Shown: piece by piece, positions 8,648 to 17,715 of the stretch
Layout: each line of letters begins with the position of its first letter
Position numbering within the stretch: the first letter of the stretch is position 1
Assembly: GCA_946182825.1 (NCBI GenBank)
Contig: CAMGZH010000013.1
Coordinates: 1-64,000 of the forward strand
Direction of reading: 5' to 3'
Length of the DNA stretch: 64,000 nt
DNA from: an uncultured Lachnospiraceae bacterium
GTDB lineage: Bacteria > Bacillota > Clostridia > Lachnospirales > Lachnospiraceae
Notes under the pieces: generated by a model
What the model was told of the DNA's origin: nothing
The model's database searches: none
The model's input: the letters and a program-made list of their open reading frames with translations, nothing else
Position numbers and translations under genes: made by a program

Positions 8648-10039
8648 ATGGCAGTAAACGTACGCCTCCTGGCCCTTTCTGTGGTACAGGAGGTTTTAGA
8701 TCATCATGAATATTTAAGTAAGATCCTGCCGGCAGTGCTCGATAAGTACGGGTATTTGTCGAAGCAGGATCGCGCTTTTCTTACAAGACTTGGAACCGGT
8801 GTCGTGGAAAAGGAACAGGAACTTGTTGCCATCCTTCGGATGTATTCTTCTGTCCGGATCCCGAAGCTGGATCCGGCAGTGCGAGGCTCCCTTCTTCTGG
8901 GACTCTACCAGATCCTTTATATGGATTCGGTTCCGGTGCAGGCAGCTGTGGACGAGTCGGTGAAGCTGGTGAAAAAGTCAGGAAAAAGCCGTCTATCCGG
9001 TTATACCAACGGTGTCCTCCGCTCGGTTTTAAGAGACTATCAGGAGGGACGGGGACAGATCCGTGGACGGATCACCTGGACTGATGAGGCCGGCCGCCCC
9101 CAACATCGGGATCTGATCCGTGACAATGAGGGATGGAAGAGCGAAGGCAAAGAGAAGCAGGGAGATGAGATCCTTACCCTGTGTCTTGATACCAGCATGC
9201 CGGTTTGGATCGGACTGTTTTTTGAAAAACAATACGGGCTGGAAAAGGCAAGGGAGATCTTAGAGGGACTTTGCCTGGAACGACCATTGACAGCGGCGGT
9301 GAACACCTCCAGGATCCAAGCCCGGGCTCTGGTGGAGCGCCTTTGCGAAGAGGGTGCTTCGGCGGAAGTGGTGGAAGGAAGGGAGGATGCCATCATCCTT
9401 CGATCCGTGGATCGTATTACCGAACTTCCATCCTTTACCGAGGGTCTTTTCTATATGCAGGACCTTAGTTCCATGGAGCCGGTGCGATATGCAGGGATCC
9501 GGGAGGGTATGCGGGTCGCAGACCTTTGTGCCTCTCCCGGCGGCAAGAGCCTGATGGCGGCACTGGCCTGCGGAGCATCCGGTGAGGTGCTGAGTTTTGA
9601 CCAGAACCGTGGGAAGGCTGACCGAATTATGGAGAATGCAACTCGGTACGGCCTTTCGAATCTTACGGCAGATGTTGCTGATGCAACACGTCCCAATCCG
9701 AAGCTTTTGCAGGGAGTGGATGTGGTGATCTGTGATGTGCCCTGCAGTGGAATGGGAGTCATGGGAAGAAAGCCAGAGATTCGAAGCCGTCTGCTTCCGG
9801 AGGACCTTTCCCAGCTGGCAGAGATTCAACGGAAGATCCTGACCCAGGCAGTGGGCTATGTGAAAGAGGGTGGAAGTCTTGTGTATTCCACCTGTACCCT
9901 TAACCCGATGGAAAATGAAGACAACGTCCGATGGTTTTTACAGGAGAACAAAAACTATCATCTTGTGACGGAGCAACAGATCTGGCCGGATAAGATGCAT
10001 GACGGATTTTATGTGGCCGTAATGAAGAGAGAAGGATAA
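8648..10039 (+). CDS. rsmB: 16S rRNA m5C967 methyltransferase
   Basis: RsmB methylates C967 of 16S rRNA. The 463-residue protein has an N-terminal NusB-like RNA-binding domain (about residues 1-140) and a C-terminal SAM-dependent methyltransferase. Visible motifs are the SAM-binding DLCASPGGKS near residue 292, DVPCSGMG with the release cysteine C366, and STCTLNPMENED with the catalytic nucleophile C416. An additional charged segment follows the NusB domain at about 135-170. Its stop overlaps the rlmN start (TAATG at 10037-10041), indicating translational coupling of two ribosome-modifying enzymes. Confidence 0.93.
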   Translation: MAVNVRLLALSVVQEVLDHHEYLSKILPAVLDKYGYLSKQDRAFLTRLGTGVVEKEQELVAILRMYSSVRIPKLDPAVRGSLLLGLYQILYMDSVPVQAAVDESVKLVKKSGKSRLSGYTNGVLRSVLRDYQEGRGQIRGRITWTDEAGRPQHRDLIRDNEGWKSEGKEKQGDEILTLCLDTSMPVWIGLFFEKQYGLEKAREILEGLCLERPLTAAVNTSRIQARALVERLCEEGASAEVVEGREDAIILRSVDRITELPSFTEGLFYMQDLSSMEPVRYAGIREGMRVADLCASPGGKSLMAALACGASGEVLSFDQNRGKADRIMENATRYGLSNLTADVADATRPNPKLLQGVDVVICDVPCSGMGVMGRKPEIRSRLLPEDLSQLAEIQRKILTQAVGYVKEGGSLVYSTCTLNPMENEDNVRWFLQENKNYHLVTEQQIWPDKMHDGFYVAVMKREG

Positions 10040-11127
10040 TGGAGAAGACAGATATTTTAAGCCTCCCTTATGATGAACTTATAGAATATGTACAAAACAG
10101 GGGCGAGAAGGCCTTTCGTGGCAAGCAGCTCTATCAGTGGATGCACCAGCATCTGGCAGAGAGCTTTGACGCGATGCAGAACCTGCCTAAGTCTTTTAAG
10201 GAAGGGTTGGACAGGGATTGCAACTACCATATTCTAAAGTCGGTGGATCTTCAGATCTCGCAGCTTGACGGAACCAGAAAGTACCTGTTTGAGCTGGCTG
10301 ACGGCAATATGGTAGAGGCGGTTCTGATGCACTACAAGCATGGAGATTCGGTTTGTATCTCCTCTCAGGTGGGCTGTAAGATGGGGTGCCGGTTCTGTGC
10401 CTCTACCCTGGATGGATGGCTTCGTAACCTGACACCTGCAGAAATGCTGGGACAGGTCTACAGCATCCAGAGGGACATCTGGAAGTCCATGGGACTGACA
10501 AAGGCTCCTTCCATTGGAAGTGAGGAATATACCAACAGCCGGATCAGCAATCTGGTGGTAATGGGAACAGGAGAGCCTCTGGATAACTACGAGAATCTTC
10601 TGACCTTCATCCGGATGCTTACCGATGAACACGGGTTAAATCTTTCCCAGCGAAGCATCACGGTTTCCACCTGTGGACTGGTGCCTAAGATCAAAGCTTT
10701 AGGGGAGGAGAAGCTTGGCATTACCCTGGCTCTTTCCCTTCATGCGCCCAACCAGCAGAAGCGTCAGGAACTGATGCCCATTGCCAGAACCTACGAGATC
10801 CATGAGGTGGTGGATGCTCTCCGGGAGTATCAGAATACGACCGGACGACGGGTGTCGTTTGAGTACTCCCTTGTGGCGGGGGTCAATGACAGTGATGGGG
10901 ATGCCAGAGAGTTATCGGAGCTGATCGGGGATATTCATGGACATGTGAATCTGATTCCGGTCAACCCCATCAAGGAGAGGGACTTTAAAAGCCCAAGCCA
11001 TCAGGCGGCGGTGGCCTTCCAAAAGAAACTTGAAAATTGCGGGATAAATGTTACTATTAGAAGGGAAATGGGCCGGGATATCGATGGTGCATGCGGTCAG
11101 CTGCGTCGTCGTCATATTCATCCATAG
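10039..11127 (+). CDS. rlmN: Dual-specificity RNA methyltransferase RlmN
   Basis: Radical SAM enzyme that makes 2-methyladenosine at A2503 of 23S rRNA and at position 37 of some tRNAs. The 362-residue protein contains the cluster-binding CxxxCxxC (C113, C117, C120 in GCKMGCRFCAS), the GEPL motif after VVMGT, and the C-terminal methyl-carrying cysteine C352 in DGACGQL. Its ATG overlaps the rsmB stop. Cfr-type antibiotic resistance is a sequence neighbour, but the operon context and motifs support RlmN. Confidence 0.95.
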   Translation: MEKTDILSLPYDELIEYVQNRGEKAFRGKQLYQWMHQHLAESFDAMQNLPKSFKEGLDRDCNYHILKSVDLQISQLDGTRKYLFELADGNMVEAVLMHYKHGDSVCISSQVGCKMGCRFCASTLDGWLRNLTPAEMLGQVYSIQRDIWKSMGLTKAPSIGSEEYTNSRISNLVVMGTGEPLDNYENLLTFIRMLTDEHGLNLSQRSITVSTCGLVPKIKALGEEKLGITLALSLHAPNQQKRQELMPIARTYEIHEVVDALREYQNTTGRRVSFEYSLVAGVNDSDGDARELSELIGDIHGHVNLIPVNPIKERDFKSPSHQAAVAFQKKLENCGINVTIRREMGRDIDGACGQLRRRHIHP

Positions 11128-11151
11128 GTCCTTAAGAGAAAGGTGACAACC

Positions 11152-11913
11152 ATGGAGTTTTACTGCCTTACAGATAAGGGGCGGGTCAGAAAAGCGAATG
11201 AGGATTTTGTATTCGCATCCGATCATGCCGTAGGACCGCTGACAGATTTGTTTTTGGTGGCAGACGGAATGGGCGGTGAGAAGGCCGGCGATTATGCTTC
11301 TGAATATACCGTTCGTAAAGTTGTGGATGTTCTTCGCGGTAAGACCGAAGAGGAGCTTATGCAGGATGGCGTTGTAACATTGCTTCGGGATGCGATTACG
11401 GTTGCGAACTGGAAGCTGCATGAGACTGCGCAGAATGATGATGAGAAGCGCGGTATGGGTACCACTCTGGTTGCAGCTACCATGATCGACGGGCGACTTC
11501 ATGTTGCGAATGTTGGAGACAGTCGTCTTTATGTCCTGAAGAATGGACGACTTCGTCAGATCACGTTGGATCACTCCTACGTTCAGGAGATGGTGCGAAG
11601 AGGCGAGATGACAGAAGAGATGGCTGCGACCCATAAGTTTAAGAACAGGATCACCAGAGCCATCGGTGCCGAAAGCATGGTTCGGGTGGATTTTTTTGAT
11701 GCAGATCTCTACGGAGTACAGAGGATCCTACTGTGCAGTGATGGACTTACCAATATGGTGGACGACACCAGAATCGAGACTGTACTTAAAGATGAGGTGA
11801 CACCTCAAAAACAGGCAGAGCTTTTATTGAGCGAGGCACTTGAAAACGGCGGGGTGGATAACGTGACACTGTTGATCATCGACCCCACAGAGAGTGAGGA
11901 GAGTATATGCTGA
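11152..11913 (+). CDS. prpC: PP2C-type Ser/Thr protein phosphatase PrpC
   Basis: Removes phosphate from targets of the PrkC kinase encoded next. The 253-residue PPM fold is clear: DKGRVRKANED, FLVADGMGGEKAGD (metal-binding Asp), GMGTTLVAA, VANVGDSRLY and LLCSDGLTNMVDD. ATG 11152 has AAGGTG eight bases upstream; the GTG at 11143 used in the ORF track is part of that binding site, so the later start is chosen. The last codons overlap the prkC start by 7 bp (ATGCTGA), so phosphatase and kinase are translationally coupled. Confidence 0.94.
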   Translation: MEFYCLTDKGRVRKANEDFVFASDHAVGPLTDLFLVADGMGGEKAGDYASEYTVRKVVDVLRGKTEEELMQDGVVTLLRDAITVANWKLHETAQNDDEKRGMGTTLVAATMIDGRLHVANVGDSRLYVLKNGRLRQITLDHSYVQEMVRRGEMTEEMAATHKFKNRITRAIGAESMVRVDFFDADLYGVQRILLCSDGLTNMVDDTRIETVLKDEVTPQKQAELLLSEALENGGVDNVTLLIIDPTESEESIC

Positions 11914-13895
11914 CAAACGGAACCTTTTTAGGAAACCGATATGAAATTATAGAGAAAATTGGCACGGGTGGAATGTCCGACGTCTATCGGGCGAAGGATC
12001 ATTCCTTAAGCCGTGATATTGCCATTAAGGTATTGAAGCAGGAATTTGCCAACGACAGCGCCTTCGTTTCCAAGTTCCGGGCAGAGGCTCAGGCGGCAGC
12101 TGCCTTAGAGCACCCCAACATTGTGAATATCTATGACGTGGGATCCCAGGACGGCCTCTACTACATTGTAATGGAATATGTGGAGGGCATCACCCTGAAG
12201 TCCTACATCGGCAAGAAGGGAAAGCTTGGCTATAACGAGGTCCTTTCCATTGCCATCCAGGTGGGAAGAGGAATCGAAGCTGCTCATAATAAGGGCATTG
12301 TTCATCAGGATATCAAGCCTCAGAATATTATCATTTCCAAAGAAGGCAAGGTCAAGGTTACGGATTTCGGTATCGCAAGAGCCGTTTCTTCCAATACGAT
12401 CCACGCAGATATGATGGGTTCCGTTCACTATGCATCTCCGGAGCAGGCACGAAACGGTTATGTGTCCTATTCATCGGACATCTACTCTCTTGGTATTGTT
12501 ATGTATGAGATGTGCACCGGACGTGTTCCTTTTGACGGAGATACAACGGTTGCCATTGCAATTCAGCATATTCAGTCTGAGATGGTACCGCCGCAGCAGT
12601 ATGTGCCGGAACTTCCGGTGGCAGTCTGCCAGATCATCAAGAAGGCGACCATGAAGAGCCCGGATCGAAGATACTCATCCATGAATGAGCTTTTGACAGA
12701 TCTTAAGAAGGCTCTGGTGAATCCCAATGAGAACTTTGTTATCATTCCGGAGAATACGGATAACGATCTGGAGAAGACAAGAGTGGTCTCTCATTACGAG
12801 TCCGAAGAGATCCGCCGTCAGACCAGTCAGAAGCCGGTTTCCGTCAAAGAGAAGGAGCCGGAGGAGTATGCAGAGGATGACGACGAGGATGAGGGCGATG
12901 GTCCGGTGAATCCGAGAATGGACAAGGCCATTACCATTATGGGAATTGCAGCAGGCTTTGTGATCGTTGCCATTGTTATCTTCTTTGTCGGTTCGGTCTT
13001 TGATATCTTCCACTTCGGTGGCAAGCAGCAGGAGGATCCGGAACAGCAGAAGGAAGAGCAGGTGGCAGAGGTTCCGAATCTTCTTGGTATGACAGAGAAC
13101 GAAGCAAAGGCGGCACTGGAGAAGAGCGGTCTTTCCTATAAGAAGCTGGGTGAGGCTTCTTCCGATGAGTATGAGGAAGGACAGATCATGTTCCAGGATC
13201 AGAAGGCCGGAACAAAGCTTACGAAGAATACTTCTGTGGGCGTAACAATCTCCACAGGTAAGGGAAGCATCGATATTCCAAGCGTGGTGGGTGAAGATCT
13301 GGAGACGGCCACCAAGACGCTTGAGGATGCCGGTTTTGAAGTAACCACTACCTTTGAATACAGTCAGGAGGTTGCACAGAACAAGGTCATCTCCCAGTCT
13401 CCACAGGGAAATGGCCAGGGTAAGAAGGGCGACACCGTAGCACTGGTTGTCAGCCGTGGAACTGAGTCTATCAAGGTTCCGGATGTTAAGCTTAAGAGCC
13501 TTACAGCGGCCAAGAGCACGCTGGAGAATGCCGGACTGAAGGCAGGCTCTGTATCAGAGGTGACATCGGATTCCGTACCGAAGGGTCAGGTGGTCTCCAC
13601 AGATCCGGCAGCCGGAAGCAGTGTTGATCGCGGAACGACCGTTAATCTTGTGATCAGTACCGGTAGCCAGACGTACAGCTTCGAAGACTACATCGATGTT
13701 CAGGGTGACTATGACAGCAACTATGTTGTACTGGAAGATGCCAACGGTAAGATCATTAAGCGCTGGACCATTACAGAAGAGACCGATGTATCAGCGAAGG
13801 GCATTACGACCAAGGTTGGAACCATCCGTTACTACACCGACAGCAGCATGGATGAGGAGATCACATCTGAGGCTGCCTCCTTCAGTGCAGAATGA
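11907..13895 (+). CDS. prkC: PASTA-domain Ser/Thr kinase PrkC
   Basis: Membrane sensor kinase that responds to peptidoglycan fragments. The 662-residue protein has a cytoplasmic kinase domain (about 10-275) with the glycine loop GTGGMSDVYR, the AIKVLK lysine and DFGIA. An acidic linker and one membrane helix (about 340-365) follow. Outside the cell are three PASTA repeats beginning at EVPNLLGM (~385), DIPSVVGE (~453) and KVPDVKLK (~522), and a C-terminal domain. The catalytic loop reads HQD (133-135) instead of the usual HRD, a non-RD form. It lies between prpC and rsgA, the classical arrangement, and overlaps rsgA by 4 bp. Confidence 0.95.
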   Translation: MLTNGTFLGNRYEIIEKIGTGGMSDVYRAKDHSLSRDIAIKVLKQEFANDSAFVSKFRAEAQAAAALEHPNIVNIYDVGSQDGLYYIVMEYVEGITLKSYIGKKGKLGYNEVLSIAIQVGRGIEAAHNKGIVHQDIKPQNIIISKEGKVKVTDFGIARAVSSNTIHADMMGSVHYASPEQARNGYVSYSSDIYSLGIVMYEMCTGRVPFDGDTTVAIAIQHIQSEMVPPQQYVPELPVAVCQIIKKATMKSPDRRYSSMNELLTDLKKALVNPNENFVIIPENTDNDLEKTRVVSHYESEEIRRQTSQKPVSVKEKEPEEYAEDDDEDEGDGPVNPRMDKAITIMGIAAGFVIVAIVIFFVGSVFDIFHFGGKQQEDPEQQKEEQVAEVPNLLGMTENEAKAALEKSGLSYKKLGEASSDEYEEGQIMFQDQKAGTKLTKNTSVGVTISTGKGSIDIPSVVGEDLETATKTLEDAGFEVTTTFEYSQEVAQNKVISQSPQGNGQGKKGDTVALVVSRGTESIKVPDVKLKSLTAAKSTLENAGLKAGSVSEVTSDSVPKGQVVSTDPAAGSSVDRGTTVNLVISTGSQTYSFEDYIDVQGDYDSNYVVLEDANGKIIKRWTITEETDVSAKGITTKVGTIRYYTDSSMDEEITSEAASFSAE

Positions 13896-14773
13896 GGGGG
13901 CGCATCATGAAGGCCCTGTCAGGCTTTTACTATGTATTGCCTGACGGAGGCGAAAGGGTCTATGCCTGCCGGGCAAAGGGTGTTTTTCGGAAAAAGAACG
14001 AGCATCCGCTTGTGGGAGACATTGTGAATTTTGATGTGACTCATGAGAAGGATATGGAGGGACATGTGACTTCCATCGAGAAGAGAAGCTCCTTTCTGGT
14101 GCGGCCTCCGGTGGCGAACTGCGATCAGGCACTGGTCATTTTTGCCGTTCACACACCGGATCTCAATCATAACCAGCTCACCAGATATCTGGTTATGCTG
14201 GAGCAGAAGGGTATCCGTCCCATCATCGTTTTTTCTAAAAGTGATCTGAACGAGGCAGGGGATGAGGAGAAGCTGCGTAAGATCTACGGTCCCTGCGGTT
14301 ATCCCATCTGCTTTGTTTCATCAAAAGCCAAAAGCGGTCTTGCGGAAGTTTTGGAACTGTTAAAGGGACATGTTACAACTGTGGCAGGTCCTTCCGGAGC
14401 AGGGAAGAGTGCGCTGATCAATGCTTTAAGCGGACGAGAACTTGCAACCACCGGCTGCGTTTCGGAACGAACCGGTCGTGGCAAGCAGACGACGCGCCAT
14501 ACCGAGCTGCTTCGTATTGCGGAAGATACGTATCTGTTTGATACCCCGGGCTTTTCTTCCATTGAGAACAAACAAATGGAAAAGGAAGAACTGTCGGGCT
14601 TCTTCCCGGAGATCCGATCCTACGAGGGCGGCTGCCGGTTCAGAGGCTGTGCTCACGACAGGGAGCCGGGCTGTGCCGTGAAGGAAGCGGTAGAGGCCGG
14701 AGAGATCTCTTCGCAGAGATATCAGGATTATCTTCTGATCTATCACGAACTGAGAGACCAGAAAAAGTACTAA
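13892..14773 (+). CDS. rsgA: Ribosome small-subunit GTPase RsgA
   Basis: Circularly permuted GTPase that checks late maturation of the 30S subunit. The 293-residue protein has an N-terminal OB-fold, then the permuted G motifs with the P-loop GPSGAGKSALIN near residue 166 and DTPGFSS, and a C-terminal zinc motif (CRFRGCAHDREPGC). The start at ATG 13892 overlaps the prkC stop (ATGAG) and keeps the family N-terminus GRIMKALSGFYYV; the ATG at 13907, after GGGGG, would drop the conserved first strand. Translational coupling to prkC is likely. Confidence 0.94.
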   Translation: MRGRIMKALSGFYYVLPDGGERVYACRAKGVFRKKNEHPLVGDIVNFDVTHEKDMEGHVTSIEKRSSFLVRPPVANCDQALVIFAVHTPDLNHNQLTRYLVMLEQKGIRPIIVFSKSDLNEAGDEEKLRKIYGPCGYPICFVSSKAKSGLAEVLELLKGHVTTVAGPSGAGKSALINALSGRELATTGCVSERTGRGKQTTRHTELLRIAEDTYLFDTPGFSSIENKQMEKEELSGFFPEIRSYEGGCRFRGCAHDREPGCAVKEAVEAGEISSQRYQDYLLIYHELRDQKKY

Positions 14774-14795
14774 GTTATAAATAGAAAGGACCATC

Positions 14796-15449
14796 ATGAA
14801 CTGTCTGTCACCATCTATTCTTTCTGCTGATCTGACAAAGCTAGGAGAGCAGGTTATTGCCGTTGATAATGCAGGAGCCGAGTATATCCATATCGATATT
14901 ATGGATGGAAGCTTCGTGCCAAACCTTTCCTTTGGCGTACCGGTTGTTGCAGCCTGCCGTTCCGTAACAGATAAGATCCTGGATGTACATATGATGGTGG
15001 AACATCCCGAGACTCTGATCGATGCGGTATCTGCAGCAGGAGCAGACCTGATCACCATTCATTATGAGGCGACCCGTCATCTTGACGCAGCCATTCATAA
15101 GATCAAGGACTGCGGAGCCATGGCAGCGGTTGCCATCAATCCGGCTACTCCGGTATCCGTACTGTCCGAGATCTTACCGGAATTGGATATGGTTCTTATC
15201 ATGCTGGTGAATCCTGGCTTTGGCGGACAGAAGCTGATTCCATACACCGTTGAGAAGGTGCGTCAGCTTAAGGCCATGATCGATGAGAGACATCTGAACT
15301 GTGATATTGAGGTGGACGGCGGTGTCAACCTTGAGAATGTAAGCAGGATCATGGATGCGGGAGCCAATATTATTGTATCCGGAAGCAGTATCTTCAACGG
15401 GGATGCAGCCGAGAATACCGAAGAGTTCTTACACCGGATGCAGGAGTAG
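14796..15449 (+). CDS. rpe: Ribulose-phosphate 3-epimerase
   Basis: Interconverts ribulose 5-phosphate and xylulose 5-phosphate in the pentose phosphate pathway. The 217-residue TIM barrel has the expected motifs LSPSILSADLTKLG-like N-terminus, HIDIMDGSFVPN (catalytic Asp and metal His), HMMVEHP, MLVNPGFGGQK and EVDGGVN. ATG 14796 follows AAAGGA. It is 22 bp after rsgA and 2 bp before thiN, part of the prkC-rsgA-rpe-thiN block common in Firmicutes. Confidence 0.96.
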   Translation: MNCLSPSILSADLTKLGEQVIAVDNAGAEYIHIDIMDGSFVPNLSFGVPVVAACRSVTDKILDVHMMVEHPETLIDAVSAAGADLITIHYEATRHLDAAIHKIKDCGAMAAVAINPATPVSVLSEILPELDMVLIMLVNPGFGGQKLIPYTVEKVRQLKAMIDERHLNCDIEVDGGVNLENVSRIMDAGANIIVSGSSIFNGDAAENTEEFLHRMQE

Positions 15450-15451
15450 AT

Positions 15452-16141
15452 ATGAGTGCAATCATCGTAAGCGGTGGCGACCTGGAAGAGGAAGTGGCCG
15501 CTTCTTATATTATAAAAGAAAAGGAACGTCTTTCGGGAACGGGAGAAGATCTTCTGGTGGTGGCAGCTGATCGGGGACTGGATCATATGCTCCGGATGCA
15601 GCTTGAACCGGATCTTGTGATCGGAGATTTTGATTCCGCATCGAAGGAAGGCAGACAGGCTCTTTTGCAGTATCAGAAACAGAAGAAGCCGGAGGTGATC
15701 CGATTGAATCCCATTAAGGATGATACGGATACAGAGGCAGCCCTAAAGGCCACGATGGAGCGAAGCAACGGAGAGATCGTTTTGCTTGGCGCAACCGGTG
15801 GTCATCGCCTGGATCATCTTTGGGCGAATCTTCGGCTTTTGGGATACGCAAAGCAAAGGGGAAGAAACGTGACCCTTTTGGATACCCATAATCGGATCCG
15901 GCTTCTGAAGGGATCGGCGGAAATGACGATCTTAAAAGAGGAACAGTTCGGAACCTATCTTTCCATCTTTCCAATGGACGGAAGGGCAAAGGGTGTGAGC
16001 GTAAGCGGCGTATTTTATCCGCTTAAAGATGCAGATCTGTCCGGATATGCATCCCTTACAGTTAGTAATGAGATCACAGAGGAAAAGGCCGTGATCCGGG
16101 TTGAGGAAGGCTTTTTGCTTGTGATGGAGACAAGGGATTAA
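15452..16141 (+). CDS. thiN: Thiamine diphosphokinase
   Basis: Transfers pyrophosphate from ATP to thiamine to make the cofactor thiamine diphosphate. The 229-residue protein carries the family motifs DLVIGDFDSAS, PIKDDTDTEAALK and GATGGHRLDHLWANL in the catalytic domain, and a C-terminal thiamine-binding beta domain. ATG 15452 lies 2 bp after the rpe stop with the ribosome binding site in the rpe terminus. The product would serve TPP enzymes such as acetolactate synthase, also encoded in this window. Confidence 0.92.
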   Translation: MSAIIVSGGDLEEEVAASYIIKEKERLSGTGEDLLVVAADRGLDHMLRMQLEPDLVIGDFDSASKEGRQALLQYQKQKKPEVIRLNPIKDDTDTEAALKATMERSNGEIVLLGATGGHRLDHLWANLRLLGYAKQRGRNVTLLDTHNRIRLLKGSAEMTILKEEQFGTYLSIFPMDGRAKGVSVSGVFYPLKDADLSGYASLTVSNEITEEKAVIRVEEGFLLVMETRD

Positions 16142-16153
16142 GAGGCGATAGCT

Positions 16154-16915
16154 ATGAAACGTGGGACACAAATCCTGTTATTGATTCTTTTTTCTATCAT
16201 CATTTTAGGTGGTAGCACATTCATCATCTTTGAGGTGCTCGGGGGAGGATTCTTCTACCGAAGCGACACCGTAACAGAACAAAAGGGTGGCGGTTATTCC
16301 GGTCAGACCAGTAACAGTACGGTCAACAGTTATAATGGTCAGAAGAGTGACCAGAGTACGACGGTTTCTCCCCTTTCGGAGGACACCGGGATCATTTACA
16401 TCGGAGACAGCCGCTTTGTTGGGATGAATGATGTGTGCCACATTGATTCCAATAGCAATCGTTTTGTGGTGGCCAAGGTAGGTCAGGGACTTTCCTGGTT
16501 GAAAAGGGAAGGCCTTCCCCAGGCTCAGCAGATCGTTTCATCCAATCCGTCGCTGCATCATTTCAAGTATGTGATCTGTCTGGGTGTGAACGATCTGGCT
16601 GATATTGAGGGATATAAGGAAGTGTATCGGCAACTGTCCCAGGATCATGATCTGACCTTGGTGTCGGTGGGACCGGTGGGAAATTACCCGGGGCTTTCCA
16701 ATGTGGATATTGAGAGCTTTAACCAGCAGCTCAAGGATCTGTGCAGCGAGTGCAGCATTCCTTATATTGATGACTATACCGTTTTGACCACAGAAGGTTA
16801 TCAGACACAGGACGGACTGCATTATAAGGATGCGGTCTATCAGAGAATCTATCAGATCCTGCAGCAGCAGGTGGAGGGGATCACTTCATGGGAGAATACG
16901 GGAGAGAACAATTAG
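16154..16915 (+). CDS. Membrane-anchored SGNH/GDSL-like hydrolase
   Basis: A 253-residue protein with an N-terminal membrane helix (ILLLILFSIIILGGSTFIIF) and a Ser/Thr/Gly-rich linker, so the rest lies outside the membrane. The hydrolase domain starts at IIYIGDSRFVG with candidate nucleophile S86, continues with LGVNDL (N146) and ends with QDGLHY (D220, H223), matching blocks I, III and V of SGNH esterases. A role in removing acyl groups from surface polymers is plausible for this family but not shown. Its 3' end overlaps the next gene by 28 bp in another frame. Confidence 0.75.
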   Translation: MKRGTQILLLILFSIIILGGSTFIIFEVLGGGFFYRSDTVTEQKGGGYSGQTSNSTVNSYNGQKSDQSTTVSPLSEDTGIIYIGDSRFVGMNDVCHIDSNSNRFVVAKVGQGLSWLKREGLPQAQQIVSSNPSLHHFKYVICLGVNDLADIEGYKEVYRQLSQDHDLTLVSVGPVGNYPGLSNVDIESFNQQLKDLCSECSIPYIDDYTVLTTEGYQTQDGLHYKDAVYQRIYQILQQQVEGITSWENTGENN

Positions 16916-17640
16916 AGGTGGCGTCTTTGCTTGAAACGTATCACGTCGGTCTCTACAGAACAGAAGAGGAACGTGTGGAACTGGACCATAAGGGTATGGC
17001 TGCCATCGGTGTGGAGACCGATGACGGCCCTCACCTTCGTGGTCCTTTTATCGTTCAGGGAATAGAGGCACTGACAGAGGAATTGATCCGGAAGGTCTAC
17101 TGCAGGTATCACCATCTGCCGATGGAGATCCTTCGGACAAAGCGGACCATCCTTCGGGAAATGGACCCGGGGAAGGATATTGACGGGCTGTTTGAGCTTT
17201 ACCGCGGGGAAGGTATGACAGATTATGTGGAGGATCTGTATTCCTACGAAGAGGAACTGGAATACGAGCGGTCCTATGTAGAAAAGATATACGCACTGTA
17301 TGATTTCGGTATGTGGAATGTCTTCGATCAAAAGGAGGGCCGGCTGATCGGGAGAGCCGGGCTGGAAGAACGTTCTCTGGAGGTGGATGTGACCATCGGT
17401 GAGGATGACAGCTGGCTGGAGCTTGGTTATATGATCGATGCCCGGCTTCAGGGCAGAGGACTGGGCTATGAGGTCTGCAGCGCCATCCTTTCCTATGCAA
17501 GAGAATTCGGACGGCATGCGTTCTACTGCCGGATTCACCCCGAGAATCTCCCCTCGGTTCGTCTGGCAGAAAAACTTGGATTTTGTGTATATTGTACAAA
17601 TTTTTCAGAAGGAGAGGACTTGTGGTTTCTTGTGGATTAG
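16888..17640 (+). CDS. GNAT-family N-acetyltransferase
   Basis: A 250-residue cytoplasmic protein. The C-terminal half (about 90-245) is a GNAT domain with the acetyl-CoA-binding loop LQGRGLGYE and the later segment RIHPENLPSVRLAEKLGF, typical of RimJ/RimL-like enzymes. The first 90 residues are of unknown type. The ATG lies inside the preceding gene (28-bp overlap) and is preceded by GGAGGGG, so the overlap appears genuine and implies coupled translation. The acceptor is unknown. The relA promoter follows directly after the stop codon. Confidence 0.75.
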   Translation: MGEYGREQLEVASLLETYHVGLYRTEEERVELDHKGMAAIGVETDDGPHLRGPFIVQGIEALTEELIRKVYCRYHHLPMEILRTKRTILREMDPGKDIDGLFELYRGEGMTDYVEDLYSYEEELEYERSYVEKIYALYDFGMWNVFDQKEGRLIGRAGLEERSLEVDVTIGEDDSWLELGYMIDARLQGRGLGYEVCSAILSYAREFGRHAFYCRIHPENLPSVRLAEKLGFCVYCTNFSEGEDLWFLVD

Positions 17641-17669
17641 TTGATTTTTGTTTTGAAAATATCTATAAT
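17641..17669 (+). promoter_or_regulatory. Sigma-A promoter of relA
   Basis: TTGATT (17641-17646), a 17-base spacer and the consensus TATAAT (17664-17669), 47 bp upstream of the relA ATG. It directly abuts the stop of the upstream GNAT gene, giving relA its own transcription start. Confidence 0.8.
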
Positions 17670-17715
17670 TGTATGTAAATTTTTTGTCCGTTTTGTTTGA
17701 GAGAGGAGGGGTACC

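Noticed and set aside
10039-11127. Cfr-type antibiotic resistance methyltransferase
   Set aside because: Coupling to rsmB in a housekeeping operon and RlmN-like motifs make the native 23S rRNA A2503 enzyme the better call.
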